Shown here piece after piece: positions 25,777-34,916 of a stretch of DNA of 64,000 nucleotides. The notes below the pieces were generated by a model, which saw nothing but the letters and a program-made list of their open reading frames with translations, was not told the DNA's origin and made no database searches. A program made the position numbers and the translations under genes. The DNA comes from Alkalicoccus halolimnae (GTDB taxonomy: Bacteria > Bacillota > Bacilli > Bacillales > Salisediminibacteriaceae), in contig NZ_CP144914.1 of NCBI RefSeq assembly GCF_008014775.2, positions 3,534,001 through 3,598,000 on the forward strand, in the 5' to 3' direction. Within the stretch, counting starts at the first letter, position 1. The number at the start of each line of letters is the position of its first letter.

Positions 25777-26139
25777 GGCTTTGTTAAAGCTCCGTGTTGT
25801 TTTTTGGAGTGCCTGCGGCTCCTTTTTCTTCGCCTGCCGCGGAGAAAGCCTCCAGCTCTACGTCCCTTGCGTCCGGGAGGATCTTCCCGCTTTCTTTTTC
25901 CGCAGGCGTCTTGAAAAATCGCCCTGGCACTGGCTTCTACCTTAGTACCTTCTTGATTCAACGAGCGGGCTTTCCGTATTAGAAAATGAAAACGAAGCGG
26001 AAACATGCCCGTGGAAGAAGGAGATTGGAAGATCCCGCAGGGCGTAAGCCTTACCCGGAGATCTCCTCCACGGCAGGCCTGCCGGGTTGCAGCGAAGTTT
26101 TCTTATATATATCAACCACAGAATGCTTTAACACAGCTA
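25777..26139 (+). repeat. Family B repeat, complete copy
   Basis: About 360 bp bounded by imperfect inverted ends, AGGCTTTGTTAAAGC (25776-25790) and GCTTTAACACAGCT (26125-26138). The interior has GCCTGCCGCGGAGAAAGC, GCAGGCGTCTTGAAAAATCG, CGAAGCGGAAACATGCCCG, GATCCCGCAGGGCGTAAGCC and CGGCAGGCCTGCCG. It lies between the two amylase genes. Its ORFs have no coding character. Fragments are scattered through the window. Confidence 0.8.
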
Positions 26140-26383
26140 TTTATAAAAACGTGATAATTATCTTTATAAACGAAGCGCTCCCGGCTCATACCGTAGGAGC
26201 GCTTCGTTCGATTTGCATGCCCCTTTACTGCTTTTCTTCTTATCCTGCTTTCCAGACAAGACACGGAGAAGTCGAGAAGCAGGTGCATATCAAGGAAATC
26301 CCACCACTATTAGCAAATCTTTCTTGTTTCACATCGCTTATCGAGGGTATAGATCGTTATGCCTAAAAACAAGGAGGGTGAAC

Positions 26384-27859
26384 ATGGCACCAATACTTAG
26401 AAATCACACGATGATGCAGTTTTTTGAATGGCATTTACCCAATGATGGAAATCATTGGAACAGAATGGCAGAGCTTGCCGAAGAAATGAAGCACCGCGGC
26501 ATTGATGCTTTTTGGATTCCCCCTTCGACGAAATGTATTACCCAGGAAGATAACGGCTACGGCATTTACGACGGGTATGATCTCGGAGAGTTTGACCAGA
26601 AAGGCTCTGTCCGTACAAAATACGGGACGAAGCAAGAACTGCTGAAAGGCATTGACGCCTGCCATGAGCAGGGAATCCGTGTCTATGCGGATGTCGTTAT
26701 GAACCATAAAGCAGGAGCCGATGAAACGGAGCAGTTTCAGGTAGTTGAAGTCGATGCCGGAGACAGGCACGAAGTTATTTCCGAGCCTTACGATATTGAA
26801 GGCTGGACCCGGTTTTATTTCCCTGGAAGAAAAGGAGAGCACTCTGAATTCACCTGGCATTCCTACCACTTTAACGGCACCGACTATGACCATGCCACCG
26901 GTGAAACTGGAATTTTCAGAATACTCGGAGAAAATAAGGAATGGAATGACCATGTAGATGATGAGTTTGGAAATTATGACTACTTAATGTTTGCCAACAT
27001 TGATTATAATCACCCCGAGGTTCGGCAGGAGATGATGTACTGGGGGAAATGGTTTGCAGAAACGACCTCATGCGACGGCTACCGGCTGGATGCTATTAAA
27101 CATATTAACCACTTGTTTATCGCTGACTTTCTGGCTGAGATGCGCCGGGAACATGGCGATGATTTTTATTTCGTAGGGGAATTCTGGCACGCCGATCTGG
27201 CAGCGTGTGAACGTTTTCTGGAGTACGTCGATTTCAGTATTGATCTGTTTGATGTTTCCCTCCATTATAAATTTTATGAAGCTTCCCACCAGGGAAAAGA
27301 CTTTGATATGCGGACGATGTTTCACGAGACACTTGTAGGGGATTATCCGGCTAATGCTGTAACATTTGTCGACAACCATGACTCCCAGCCGCATGAAGCA
27401 CTTGAATCCTGGGTGGAATGCTGGTTCAAACCGCTTGCCTACGCTCTGATTCTGTTAAGAAAAGACGGCTATCCATGTGTATTTTACGGAGATTATAGAG
27501 GGATCAACGGGGGAAGCCCCAAGAACGGCAAAAAAGAAATGCTCGATCCGCTGCTCGATGCCAGGAGCCGTTTCAGCTATGGTGAACAGCAGGACTATTT
27601 TGACGACAGCAACACGATCGGCTGGGTGCGGTTCGGGGAAGATCTTTTACCACAGTCCGGCTGTGCAGTCGTCATGACCAACGGCGAAGCCGGCTTTAAA
27701 CATATGTGTGTCGGGGACGGCCGTGCCGGAGAAATCTGGTACGATTTGACTGGGAACGTCCGGGAAACAGTAACCATTGATGAAGAAGGCTGCGCTGATT
27801 TTCGAGTAAATGGAGGCAGCGTTTCGGTATACGTCCAGAAAACTGAGAAGGAGCTTTAA
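26384..27859 (+). CDS. Cytoplasmic alpha-amylase (GH13), copy 2
   Basis: A 491-residue paralogue of the upstream amylase, aligning without gaps through residue 489, with the same catalytic residues Asp236, Glu266 and Asp333 and the same conserved regions. No signal peptide. The start at 26384 follows AAGGAGGGTG; the frame is open further upstream but that part is repeat-flanking DNA. It differs in clusters (for example residues 121-130, 171-180 and 451-470), consistent with an old duplication rather than a recent one. It probably hydrolyses storage glucan or imported maltodextrins, possibly with different chain-length preference (inference). Confidence 0.93.
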   Translation: MAPILRNHTMMQFFEWHLPNDGNHWNRMAELAEEMKHRGIDAFWIPPSTKCITQEDNGYGIYDGYDLGEFDQKGSVRTKYGTKQELLKGIDACHEQGIRVYADVVMNHKAGADETEQFQVVEVDAGDRHEVISEPYDIEGWTRFYFPGRKGEHSEFTWHSYHFNGTDYDHATGETGIFRILGENKEWNDHVDDEFGNYDYLMFANIDYNHPEVRQEMMYWGKWFAETTSCDGYRLDAIKHINHLFIADFLAEMRREHGDDFYFVGEFWHADLAACERFLEYVDFSIDLFDVSLHYKFYEASHQGKDFDMRTMFHETLVGDYPANAVTFVDNHDSQPHEALESWVECWFKPLAYALILLRKDGYPCVFYGDYRGINGGSPKNGKKEMLDPLLDARSRFSYGEQQDYFDDSNTIGWVRFGEDLLPQSGCAVVMTNGEAGFKHMCVGDGRAGEIWYDLTGNVRETVTIDEEGCADFRVNGGSVSVYVQKTEKEL

Positions 27860-27868
27860 AAGAGCCGG

Positions 27869-27910
27869 AAAAAAGCCTGTCAGACGGGATTTGTCTGACA
27901 GGCTTTTTTT
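27869..27910. terminator. Terminator after amylase 2
   Basis: AAAAAAGCCTGTCAGAC pairs perfectly with GTCTGACAGGCTTTTTT over a seven-base loop with a T run. It probably serves both the amylase and the convergent aspartokinase gene. Confidence 0.93.
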
Positions 27911-27997
27911 CTTTGTGCAGCCGTGCTTACTTTCTGTAGGACAGCTCCTTTTCACTGCAGTCAGGAGACGGCATGCTGTTCTGATGTGTTGTCTGTT

Positions 27998-29362
27998 TTA
28001 TGCTTTTACCTGGGCAAAACAGGCTTTGTACAGGCTTTTAACAGCCAGATCAGCTTCTGAAGCATTGACCCCGAACATCATACTTACTTCAGAAGAGCCC
28101 TGATTAATCATTTTAATGTTCACACCCGCTTCCGCGAGCGCCGTCGTTGCTTTGGCGGCTACACCGACCGTGCGCGCCATCCCTTCACCGACGACCATCA
28201 CCATGGCCAGATCCCGCTCAACATGCACTTCCTCTACATTAAGCTCTGCCCGGATACGTGCAAGAATTTTCTCTTCTTTTCCTTCTTCCATATATTCTTC
28301 GCGGACGATAACCGACATGTTATCAATTCCTGAAGGTGTATGTTCGAAGGAAATCCCCTCTTCGGCAAGGATTTGCAGCAGATGCTGACCGAACCCGACT
28401 TCGCGGTTCATAAGATACTTCCTTAGGTTAATGGTTATAAACCCTTTATCGCTCGCGATCCCGACAACAGGCAGACCTTTCTGCTCCCGCTGGTCGACGA
28501 TGAGCGTCCCGTCGGCCTCCGGATGGTTTGTGTTTTTAATGCAGACCGGTATTTTTTCAGCAACGACAGGCTGCAGCGCTTCGTCGTGAAAAACAGAAAA
28601 TCCGGCGTAGGCAAGCTCCCGCATTTCCCTGTAGGTGATTTCCTTCATTTCCTGCGGGTTTTCAATGAGAGCAGGATTGACTGAATAAACGGAATCCACA
28701 TCCGTAAAATTCTCATATAAAGAAGCTTCTACCCCTGCAGCAAGAATCGATCCGGTAATATCCGACCCTCCTCTTGGAAAGGTGACGATATGTCCGTTTT
28801 TGGATACTCCGAAAAATCCCGGTACGACGAGAAGGCCGGAGCGGTTCCGAAGGTTCTTCAGCCTGTCGTAAGCTTCGGGAAGAATACGGGCGTTTGCGGG
28901 ATCGTCCGTGACGACCATCCCTGCTTCTTCCGGGGAAACGTAATGAGCTTCTTCGCCCAGCTGCCGCAGATAGGCTGCCATAAGTTTGGCATTTTCATTT
29001 TCTCCACTCGCCATTAAAGCATCAAAAAGCCTCGGTTCATCTTCTTTATAAGTATCCACGAGATGCGAGAGTTGTTTTTTGAGTGAATCAAGGAGAGAAA
29101 AAGGGAGATCCAGTTCTTCAATAATCGCTGCATAGCGGTCGATGACGGCCTGCATCTCCCCGGAGAAATCTCTTCCTTTCTTTACTGATTCCGCAAGTTC
29201 AATCAGGAGATCTGTCGTTTTTATATCGTCGGCAAATCGTTTTCCCGGTGCAGAAACGACGACGATCCGCCGTTCCACGTCCCCCCGCACGATTTCCGCT
29301 GCTTTTGTAAACTGGGCTGCCCCTGCAACGGAGCTGCCGCCGAATTTCACTACCTTAACCAT
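27998..29362 (-). CDS. yclM: Aspartokinase (class III type)
   Basis: A 454-residue aspartate kinase, the first step of the aspartate family (lysine, threonine, methionine). The kinase motif KFGGSSV is at residues 6-12 and the conserved FPRGGSDITG at about 199-208. Two C-terminal ACT domains (from about 315) include SFEHTPSGIDNMSV and VNIKMINQGSSEVSMMFGV. Length and architecture match B. subtilis YclM (aspartokinase III), not the dual-product LysC. Ribosome binding site AAGGGGA. Its effectors cannot be read from sequence; proximity to hom/thr/met genes suggests the threonine-methionine side. Confidence 0.92.
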   Translation of the reverse strand: MVKVVKFGGSSVAGAAQFTKAAEIVRGDVERRIVVVSAPGKRFADDIKTTDLLIELAESVKKGRDFSGEMQAVIDRYAAIIEELDLPFSLLDSLKKQLSHLVDTYKEDEPRLFDALMASGENENAKLMAAYLRQLGEEAHYVSPEEAGMVVTDDPANARILPEAYDRLKNLRNRSGLLVVPGFFGVSKNGHIVTFPRGGSDITGSILAAGVEASLYENFTDVDSVYSVNPALIENPQEMKEITYREMRELAYAGFSVFHDEALQPVVAEKIPVCIKNTNHPEADGTLIVDQREQKGLPVVGIASDKGFITINLRKYLMNREVGFGQHLLQILAEEGISFEHTPSGIDNMSVIVREEYMEEGKEEKILARIRAELNVEEVHVERDLAMVMVVGEGMARTVGVAAKATTALAEAGVNIKMINQGSSEVSMMFGVNASEADLAVKSLYKACFAQVKA

Positions 29363-29427
29363 GACAAAATCCCCTTCTGATGTGTTTTCTTAAAGAACAA
29401 ATGATCACACTAAAAATACATATCGAA

Positions 29428-29456
29428 ATTATACTAGACTTTTTCTGCCGCTACAA
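29428..29456 (-). promoter_or_regulatory. Aspartokinase promoter
   Basis: On the minus strand TTGTAG (29456-29451), a 17-base spacer and TATAAT (29433-29428), about 65 bases upstream of the ATG. I see no lysine riboswitch in the short leader. The remaining sequence to 29612 shows nothing recognisable. Confidence 0.7.
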
Positions 29457-29612
29457 GTATAGGCTGAGGATTATCCCGAAAGGCTTTTACCGGTGCTTAC
29501 CTGCTCTGCTTGTTATCACTGGACAACGACGCTTTCTTCCTGTTCGAAGCCGCTAATTCCGGTCTTTTCACAGAGAATTCAGTGCTTCTTTTACGTTCAG
29601 AAGAAACTCCCT

Positions 29613-29645
29613 AAAAAAAGGAAGCTGCCCGAAGACAGCTTCCTT
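29613..29645 (-). terminator. oppA1 terminator
   Basis: On the minus strand GGAAGCTG pairs with CAGCTTCC over an eight-base loop and is followed by TTTTTTT. It starts a few bases after the oppA1 stop. Confidence 0.9.
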
Positions 29646-29652
29646 TGCGTAT

Positions 29653-31332
29653 TTAGTTTGATTCGATTGTTACATCCTGAAGCTGGTAAAGACCGTTTGG
29701 ATGCTTCCAGAAGCCCTGGACTTCATCACGCATACCGACAAGGTAATCGGTATGGTATAGATAAAGCATCGGCGCCTCATCTACGAGGATCTCCATTGCA
29801 TCTTCATACAGTGCTTCACGCGTAGCTTCGTCTGTTTCACGTCGTGCTTCGTCAAGAATTTCATCAAGCTCAGCGTTTTCCATGAATGAACGGTTACCCG
29901 CTGCACCGTGCTGGCTGGAGTGGAAGAGAGCGTACATGCCGTAGTCTGCATCCCCTGTTACTGTAACCCAGCCGAGAATGAACATATCATGTTCGCCTTC
30001 TGCTGTGTTATCAAGGTAGGCACCCCACTCAAGTACTTCAATCTCTGCATTAACTCCGATAACAGAAAGCTGTGCCTGAACAAGCTCCGCTACGTCCATA
30101 CGCTCACGGCTGTCGTTTGTCCAGATTGTTGTATCAAATCCATCTTCGTATCCTGCTTCGGCAAGAAGCTCCTGGGCACGTTCCGGATCGTATTCCAGCT
30201 CATCGACAGCATCGGAATAACCGAATACCTGCTCCCCAATTGGGCCGACTGCCGGTGTACCAGTTCCTTCAAGAACTCCTTCAAGCAGATCTTCTTTATT
30301 AATAGCCATGGAAAGGGCCTGACGTACCTGTGGATCGTCAAACGGCTCTTTCTGCATGTTAAAGCCGATGTAAGAAAGGCTCAGGCTTTCCTGCGTGTAG
30401 AGGCTGACTCCTTCGGTATCTTCAATACGCTCTGTATCACTCGGGCTTACAGGATAAATAATATCCGCTGCACCCGTTTCCAGCTCGCCGATCCGGGTCA
30501 GGTCTTCAGGGGAAACGCTGAATGTCACACGCTCTACTCCTGCAGTCTCGCCCCAGTAATCGTCGTTTCGTGTAAGTACTACTTCAGAACCCGGGTTCCA
30601 TTCTTCAAATTCAAAGAAACCTGTTCCAACCGGATTTTCATTTAAGTAATCGCCTGGCTGGCCTCCGTCTTCCATCTGCGCGTAATCTTCTTCAATTGCT
30701 TCCTGGCTGATAATTCCACCACCGGAGTGTGCAATGTGGGAAGGAAGCGGTGCAAATGGGAATTCTGTATGGAATTCAACCGTATAGTCATCTACTACAA
30801 CTACTTCTTCTACCATTTCATAAAGGAACGCACGTGGTGAACCAATTTCATCGTCAAGAACACGATCAAAGTTTGCTTTTACTACTTCGGCATTGAACTC
30901 AGAATCATCGTGGAACGTGACGTCTTCGCGAAGTTCAAACGTCCATACGTCCTCTTCTGTTGCTTCCCAGTCTGTAGCAAGAAGCGGCTGAAGTTCCATT
31001 TCTTCATTCTGCATGAGCAGTGATTCATAAACATTTGTTTGAACAGTACTTGACGGCACGTCATTGGAACCGTGCGGATCCATGGACTCGATATCGGAAA
31101 GAGTCGCAATAACCAGGTTATCCGGATCTACGTCCTCATCTGTCGCTTCACCGTCGCCACCTTCACTGTTATCAGGAGCTTCATTGTTCCCTTCAGCATT
31201 TTCCGCTGAGTTATTCGGTGCTGCCCCATTGTCTGTGCCCCCATCGTTGTCCGGCTCGCTGGCGCATGCCGTAAACGCTAATGCTACAGCTACAGAAGCT
31301 AGAGCTGCCTGCATCGTTTTGCTTTTAAACAT
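29653..31332 (-). CDS. Peptide ABC transporter substrate-binding lipoprotein 1
   Basis: A 559-residue extracellular solute-binding protein of family 5 (oligopeptide/dipeptide/nickel class). The signal peptide ends in lipobox FTAC, so it is a membrane-anchored lipoprotein. An acidic Asp/Glu/Asn linker of about 45 residues precedes the binding domain, which starts LVIATLSDIESMDPH and contains the family signature around PLLATDWEA and RDDVTFHD-like segments. It is a close paralogue of the gene at 31963, collinear through most of its length. Its partners are presumably the oppCBDF genes that diverge at 34 kb. Substrate range is not deducible. Confidence 0.92.
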   Translation of the reverse strand: MFKSKTMQAALASVAVALAFTACASEPDNDGGTDNGAAPNNSAENAEGNNEAPDNSEGGDGEATDEDVDPDNLVIATLSDIESMDPHGSNDVPSSTVQTNVYESLLMQNEEMELQPLLATDWEATEEDVWTFELREDVTFHDDSEFNAEVVKANFDRVLDDEIGSPRAFLYEMVEEVVVVDDYTVEFHTEFPFAPLPSHIAHSGGGIISQEAIEEDYAQMEDGGQPGDYLNENPVGTGFFEFEEWNPGSEVVLTRNDDYWGETAGVERVTFSVSPEDLTRIGELETGAADIIYPVSPSDTERIEDTEGVSLYTQESLSLSYIGFNMQKEPFDDPQVRQALSMAINKEDLLEGVLEGTGTPAVGPIGEQVFGYSDAVDELEYDPERAQELLAEAGYEDGFDTTIWTNDSRERMDVAELVQAQLSVIGVNAEIEVLEWGAYLDNTAEGEHDMFILGWVTVTGDADYGMYALFHSSQHGAAGNRSFMENAELDEILDEARRETDEATREALYEDAMEILVDEAPMLYLYHTDYLVGMRDEVQGFWKHPNGLYQLQDVTIESN

Positions 31333-31913
31333 TATGTTTCCCCCTTATGTTCTCATAATTTTACAAAGTTTATCTCCCTAAACTTACAATATTTCGATTT
31401 AAAAAACAAGTGCGATAATTTAGGTTTTTTTAACTTTTTTTATATTTTGCGATAGTTTATGAAAGACTGCATATCGAATTTTTTAATAAAACTGTCCTTC
31501 GCGCATCTTAAGATATAATTTTTTCAAGAGTATTTTTCGAGGCAGAAAACGGATATACACCTATGTTTGTTACATAGACAGCTTCCATTTCGATTACAGT
31601 TATCCCGGCCGATGAAAATGCAGTTATCGCTTGAAAGAAAAATATTCCTTTAGAGTAACTATTTTTTTGAAAAAACACTATGTACCAGTCTCTTCTGAGT
31701 ATCGGCGGACCGGCAGAGGAAAACCGAGGGGGATTTCCTGTGCATGGAATCAGCTGAAAGTAATTTATTTTACACAGTTGATGGAAATTCATAACAGGCA
31801 TGGAGCCGATCTCCGTTACCGAAAACAGAAGCTTTCGTTTACACGGGGCGCTTTCCAGGCATGCCGCCTTCATCTTATATGTTCCTTTCCGAGAGAAAAG
31901 CTTCACCCAGACA
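31333..31913. other. Intergenic region between the two oppA genes
   Basis: About 580 bases. The AT-rich part next to 31333 is the likely oppA1 promoter region. The middle holds overlapping ORFs on both strands: a 132-codon minus ORF (31906-31508) whose C-terminal part has a hydrophobic FFFQAITAFSSAG segment, and a 118-codon plus ORF. Neither has a convincing ribosome binding site. The hydrophobic segment faintly recalls Trk/Ktr potassium-channel pore loops, so a gene remnant is possible but unproven. Confidence 0.35.
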
Positions 31914-31945
31914 AAAGCCTGCCAGACGTTCGCCTGACAGGCTTT
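31914..31945 (-). terminator. oppA2 terminator
   Basis: On the minus strand AAAGCCTGTCAG pairs with CTGGCAGGCTTT over an eight-base loop, followed by TGTC; the T run is short. It lies about 20 bases after the oppA2 stop. Confidence 0.7.
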
Positions 31946-31962
31946 CCATTTCTTTATCCGGC

Positions 31963-33606
31963 TTATTCTTCTATCGTAACCTCATGAAGCTGATAGATGC
32001 CGTTTGGATGCTTCCAGAAGCCCTGAACTTCATCGCGCACCCCGACAAGATAGTCCTGGTGGTACAAATAAAGCATTCTTGCATCATCCACGAGCAGCTG
32101 CATCGCTTCTTCGTAAATATCTTCCCGTTCCGCTTCCGTTGTCGCACTGCGGCCTTCTTCGAGCAGCTCGTCGATTTCCGGATCATCAAGGAAGGATTTG
32201 TTCCCGTCTCCCTGCTGACTCGAATGGAACAGGTTATACATGAGATAATCTGCATCTCCAGTAGCCGTCGACCAGCCGAGAATGAACATGTCATGCTGTC
32301 CTTCTGACGTATTCTCTAAATAAGCGCCCCACTCCAAAACTTCGATATTCACTGTTACTCCAATAGCGGAGAGCTGGGCCTGAACGAGCTCGGCAATATC
32401 GATGCGTTCCCGGCTGTCATTTGTCCAGAGTGTCGTTTCGAAGCCATCTTCATACCCAGCCTCTGCGAGAAGTTCCTGGGCAGCTTCAGGATCGTACGGA
32501 ATTTCTTCAACAGCATCAGAGAAACCGAAAATCTGTTCCCCGAGAGGTCCTACAGCTGGTGTCCCGGTGCCTTCCAGTACCCCCTCCAGGAGGTCCTCTT
32601 TGTTAATTCCCATGGAAAGCGCCCGACGTACATCCGGATCATCAAATGGTTCTTTCTGCATATTAAAACCGATATAGGCAAGACCGAGGCTTTCCTGTTC
32701 ATACATGCTGATACCGTCTGTGGATTCGACCCGCTCCACGTCACTCGGGCTGACCGGGAAAATGATATCGGCTGCTCCTGTTTCCAGCTCGCCGATCCGG
32801 GTCAAGTCTTCCGGTGTAACCTGGAACGTCACCTGCTCGACACCTGCCGGATCTCCCCAATAGTCGTCGTTACGGGTCAGCACCACTTCCGATCCCGGCG
32901 TCCATTCTTCAAATTCAAAGAAACCTGTTCCGCTCGGATTTTCATTAATATAGTCTCCAGGCTGGCCGCCTTCTTCCACCCCTTCATAGTCCGCCTCAAT
33001 CGTCTCCAGGCTCATCATTCCCCCTCCGGAATGAGCGAGGTGGGAAGGCAGCGGTGAAAAAGGGTATTCCGTATGTATTTCTACTGTATGATCGTCGATA
33101 ACTACGACTTCTTCAATCATTTCAAAAAGCGCGGCACGCGGAGAACCAATGGAGTCATCCAGAATACGGTCAAGATTTGCTTTGACGACCTCGGCATTAA
33201 AATCGGATCCATCGTGGAACGTAACATCTTCACGAAGCTCAAGCTCCCACGTTGTCTCATCTACATTTTCCCAATTTGTCGCCAGGCCGGGTTCAAGCTC
33301 CATATCTTCGGTCTGGGTAATGAGGGACTCGAACAGGTTGTGCTGGACGGTACTCGACGGAACGTCGTTGGATGTATGAGGATCAATCGCTTCAATATCG
33401 GACAGAGTGGCAATGACGAGGTTATCCGGATCTATTTCCGCATCTTCTGCGTCCACTTCTTCTCCACCTTCCGCCCCTTCCTCCCCATTTCCCGGTACGG
33501 CGTTATCTCCGGCTCCTTCATTATCAGGTTCGCTGGCGCATGCTGTAAAAACGACAGCTGCCGCCGTTGATAAGAACGCGGCTTTCAATGTTTTACTTTT
33601 CCACAT
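31963..33606 (-). CDS. Peptide ABC transporter substrate-binding lipoprotein 2
   Basis: A 547-residue family 5 solute-binding lipoprotein with lipobox FTAC and an acidic linker, clearly paralogous to the protein encoded at 29653 (same LVIATLSDIE, ASEPDN, GPIGEQ/GPLGEQ, WTNDSRER and EVQGFWKHPNG(L/I)YQL segments). AGGAGGGA precedes the ATG. It is the gene adjacent to the divergent oppCBDF operon, so it is the more likely dedicated partner. Its upstream region has a CodY-like box and shares the intergenic region with the oppC promoter and a cre-like site. Confidence 0.93.
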   Translation of the reverse strand: MWKSKTLKAAFLSTAAAVVFTACASEPDNEGAGDNAVPGNGEEGAEGGEEVDAEDAEIDPDNLVIATLSDIEAIDPHTSNDVPSSTVQHNLFESLITQTEDMELEPGLATNWENVDETTWELELREDVTFHDGSDFNAEVVKANLDRILDDSIGSPRAALFEMIEEVVVIDDHTVEIHTEYPFSPLPSHLAHSGGGMMSLETIEADYEGVEEGGQPGDYINENPSGTGFFEFEEWTPGSEVVLTRNDDYWGDPAGVEQVTFQVTPEDLTRIGELETGAADIIFPVSPSDVERVESTDGISMYEQESLGLAYIGFNMQKEPFDDPDVRRALSMGINKEDLLEGVLEGTGTPAVGPLGEQIFGFSDAVEEIPYDPEAAQELLAEAGYEDGFETTLWTNDSRERIDIAELVQAQLSAIGVTVNIEVLEWGAYLENTSEGQHDMFILGWSTATGDADYLMYNLFHSSQQGDGNKSFLDDPEIDELLEEGRSATTEAEREDIYEEAMQLLVDDARMLYLYHQDYLVGVRDEVQGFWKHPNGIYQLHEVTIEE

Positions 33607-33684
33607 GGTGTGTCCCTCCTGGATGATTAATTATAGTGTGAAACCTCTTTATAATTTACTTGATTCCACACGTGAAAACAACCG

Positions 33685-33699
33685 AATTTTCAAAAAATT
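33685..33699. promoter_or_regulatory. CodY-like box upstream of oppA2
   Basis: AATTTTCAAAAAATT differs from the CodY consensus AATTTTCWGAAAATT at one position and lies about 80 bases upstream of the oppA2 start. CodY repression of peptide permeases by branched-chain amino acids and GTP is well known in Bacilli. Confidence 0.6.
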
Positions 33700-33783
33700 T
33701 ATTATTGCTGCAAATTATTGTGTAAGAAAATTTACCTTTATTACATTGATGTGAAAAAGCAATTGTGCATTCTCTCACGCAAT

Positions 33784-33797
33784 TGAAAGCGCTTTTA
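33784..33797. promoter_or_regulatory. cre-like site between oppA2 and oppC
   Basis: TGAAAGCGCTTTTA matches the CcpA consensus TGWAANCGNTNWCA except for one position, in the centre of the divergent intergenic region. Confidence 0.55.
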
Positions 33798-33871
33798 TAC
33801 TAATTACTGGGAATAAGAGCAATTTTTGATTTATTATATTGTGAAAATATTTAGGATTTTGCGAATAGGGC

Positions 33872-33899
33872 TTGTGAAAAATTGTGGGAATGATATAAT
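33872..33899 (+). promoter_or_regulatory. oppCBDF promoter
   Basis: TTGTGA (33872-33877), a 16-base spacer and perfect TATAAT (33894-33899), about 100 bases before the oppC start. Confidence 0.65.
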
Positions 33900-33998
33900 T
33901 TTTCGTATCGTACGTTTAGTTATTTCCTATAGTATTGGGGAAATGTGGAAGATTTTTGAACGTATTACTAAAACATGTATGAAAGAGAGGTTAACAGT

Positions 33999-34895
33999 AT
34001 GGCTGAGACGACGGTCAACGTTTCAACGCAGGAAAAGAAACGGATCAACCCGCAGATTGAAAATATGAAAACTGTCTGGCGTAAACTGCGCTCCAATTAC
34101 CTTGCTATGGCAGGTGGAGTTTTAATTTTGTTTTTTATCATTGTTGCTCTTGTCGGCCCCTTGCTGACAACAACCGATCCTCTGGCTCCAAACGTATCCG
34201 ACCGGCTTCAGGGCCCGTCAGGAGATTACTGGTTCGGCACAGACCACCACGGTCGTGATATTTTCACCAGGATTATTCACGGCATGTCCATCACTCTATA
34301 CATAGGATTTCTATCGGTATTTATCGGTATGATAGTCGGAGTTATACTCGGTATCGTTTCCGGTTATTACGGGAAGCGCATTGACGCAGTTATTATGAGA
34401 ACAATGGACGTACTGCTTGCTTTCCCTGGTATTCTGCTTGCCCTCGGTATTGTAGCTGTACTTGGTGGAAGTATTAACAACGTCATCATAGCCATTTCCA
34501 TCTTTTCGATTCCGGTGTTTGCCCGGATCGTACGAGGTTCCACTTTATCTGTCAGAAAATTAGAATATGTTGACGCTGTACGCGCGCTTGGGGCTTCGGA
34601 TTTCCGGATTATTTTCCGTCATATCCTTCCTAATATCCTCTCGCCGATCATTGTGCAGGCAACACTCCGCGTTGCCACAGCCGTACTGACTGCAAGTGGT
34701 CTTTCCTTCCTTGGGCTGGGGGCCCAGCCGCCGACTCCGGAATGGGGCGCCATGCTCGCTGCCGGACGTAACTATATGTGGGATCATCCGCATATTGCCC
34801 TCTTCCCGGGTCTTGCTATCGTCGTCGTTGTGCTTGCTTTCAACCTGTTCGGTGACGGTGTGCGTGACGCTTTGGATCCAAAACTAAAATCTTAA
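33999..34895 (+). CDS. oppC: Peptide ABC transporter permease, OppC/DppC type
   Basis: A 298-residue inner-membrane permease. It has a cytoplasmic N-terminus, one membrane helix (about 35-58), the periplasmic DPLAPN and WFGTDHHGRDIFTR segments typical of DppC/OppC, then five helices with the EAA-type loop EYVDAVRALGASDFRIIFRH that contacts the ATPases. The ATG at 33999 follows GAGAGG; an in-frame ATG at 33975 is less likely. It is the first gene of oppC-oppB-oppD-oppF, the reverse of the usual B-C order. Confidence 0.93.
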   Translation: MAETTVNVSTQEKKRINPQIENMKTVWRKLRSNYLAMAGGVLILFFIIVALVGPLLTTTDPLAPNVSDRLQGPSGDYWFGTDHHGRDIFTRIIHGMSITLYIGFLSVFIGMIVGVILGIVSGYYGKRIDAVIMRTMDVLLAFPGILLALGIVAVLGGSINNVIIAISIFSIPVFARIVRGSTLSVRKLEYVDAVRALGASDFRIIFRHILPNILSPIIVQATLRVATAVLTASGLSFLGLGAQPPTPEWGAMLAAGRNYMWDHPHIALFPGLAIVVVVLAFNLFGDGVRDALDPKLKS

Positions 34896-34916
34896 CAGTT
34901 AGAGAGGTGAAGCCTT

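Noticed and set aside
25986..26366. 126-codon ORF before the second amylase
   Set aside because: Made of family B repeat sequence and the amylase leader; not conserved in sense with other copies.
29363..29612. Lysine riboswitch in the aspartokinase leader
   Set aside because: The promoter lies only about 65 bases before the start and the conserved L-box words are absent.
31460..31485. CodY-like sequence upstream of oppA1
   Set aside because: AATTTTTTAATAAAA departs from the consensus at several positions, as expected in AT-rich DNA.
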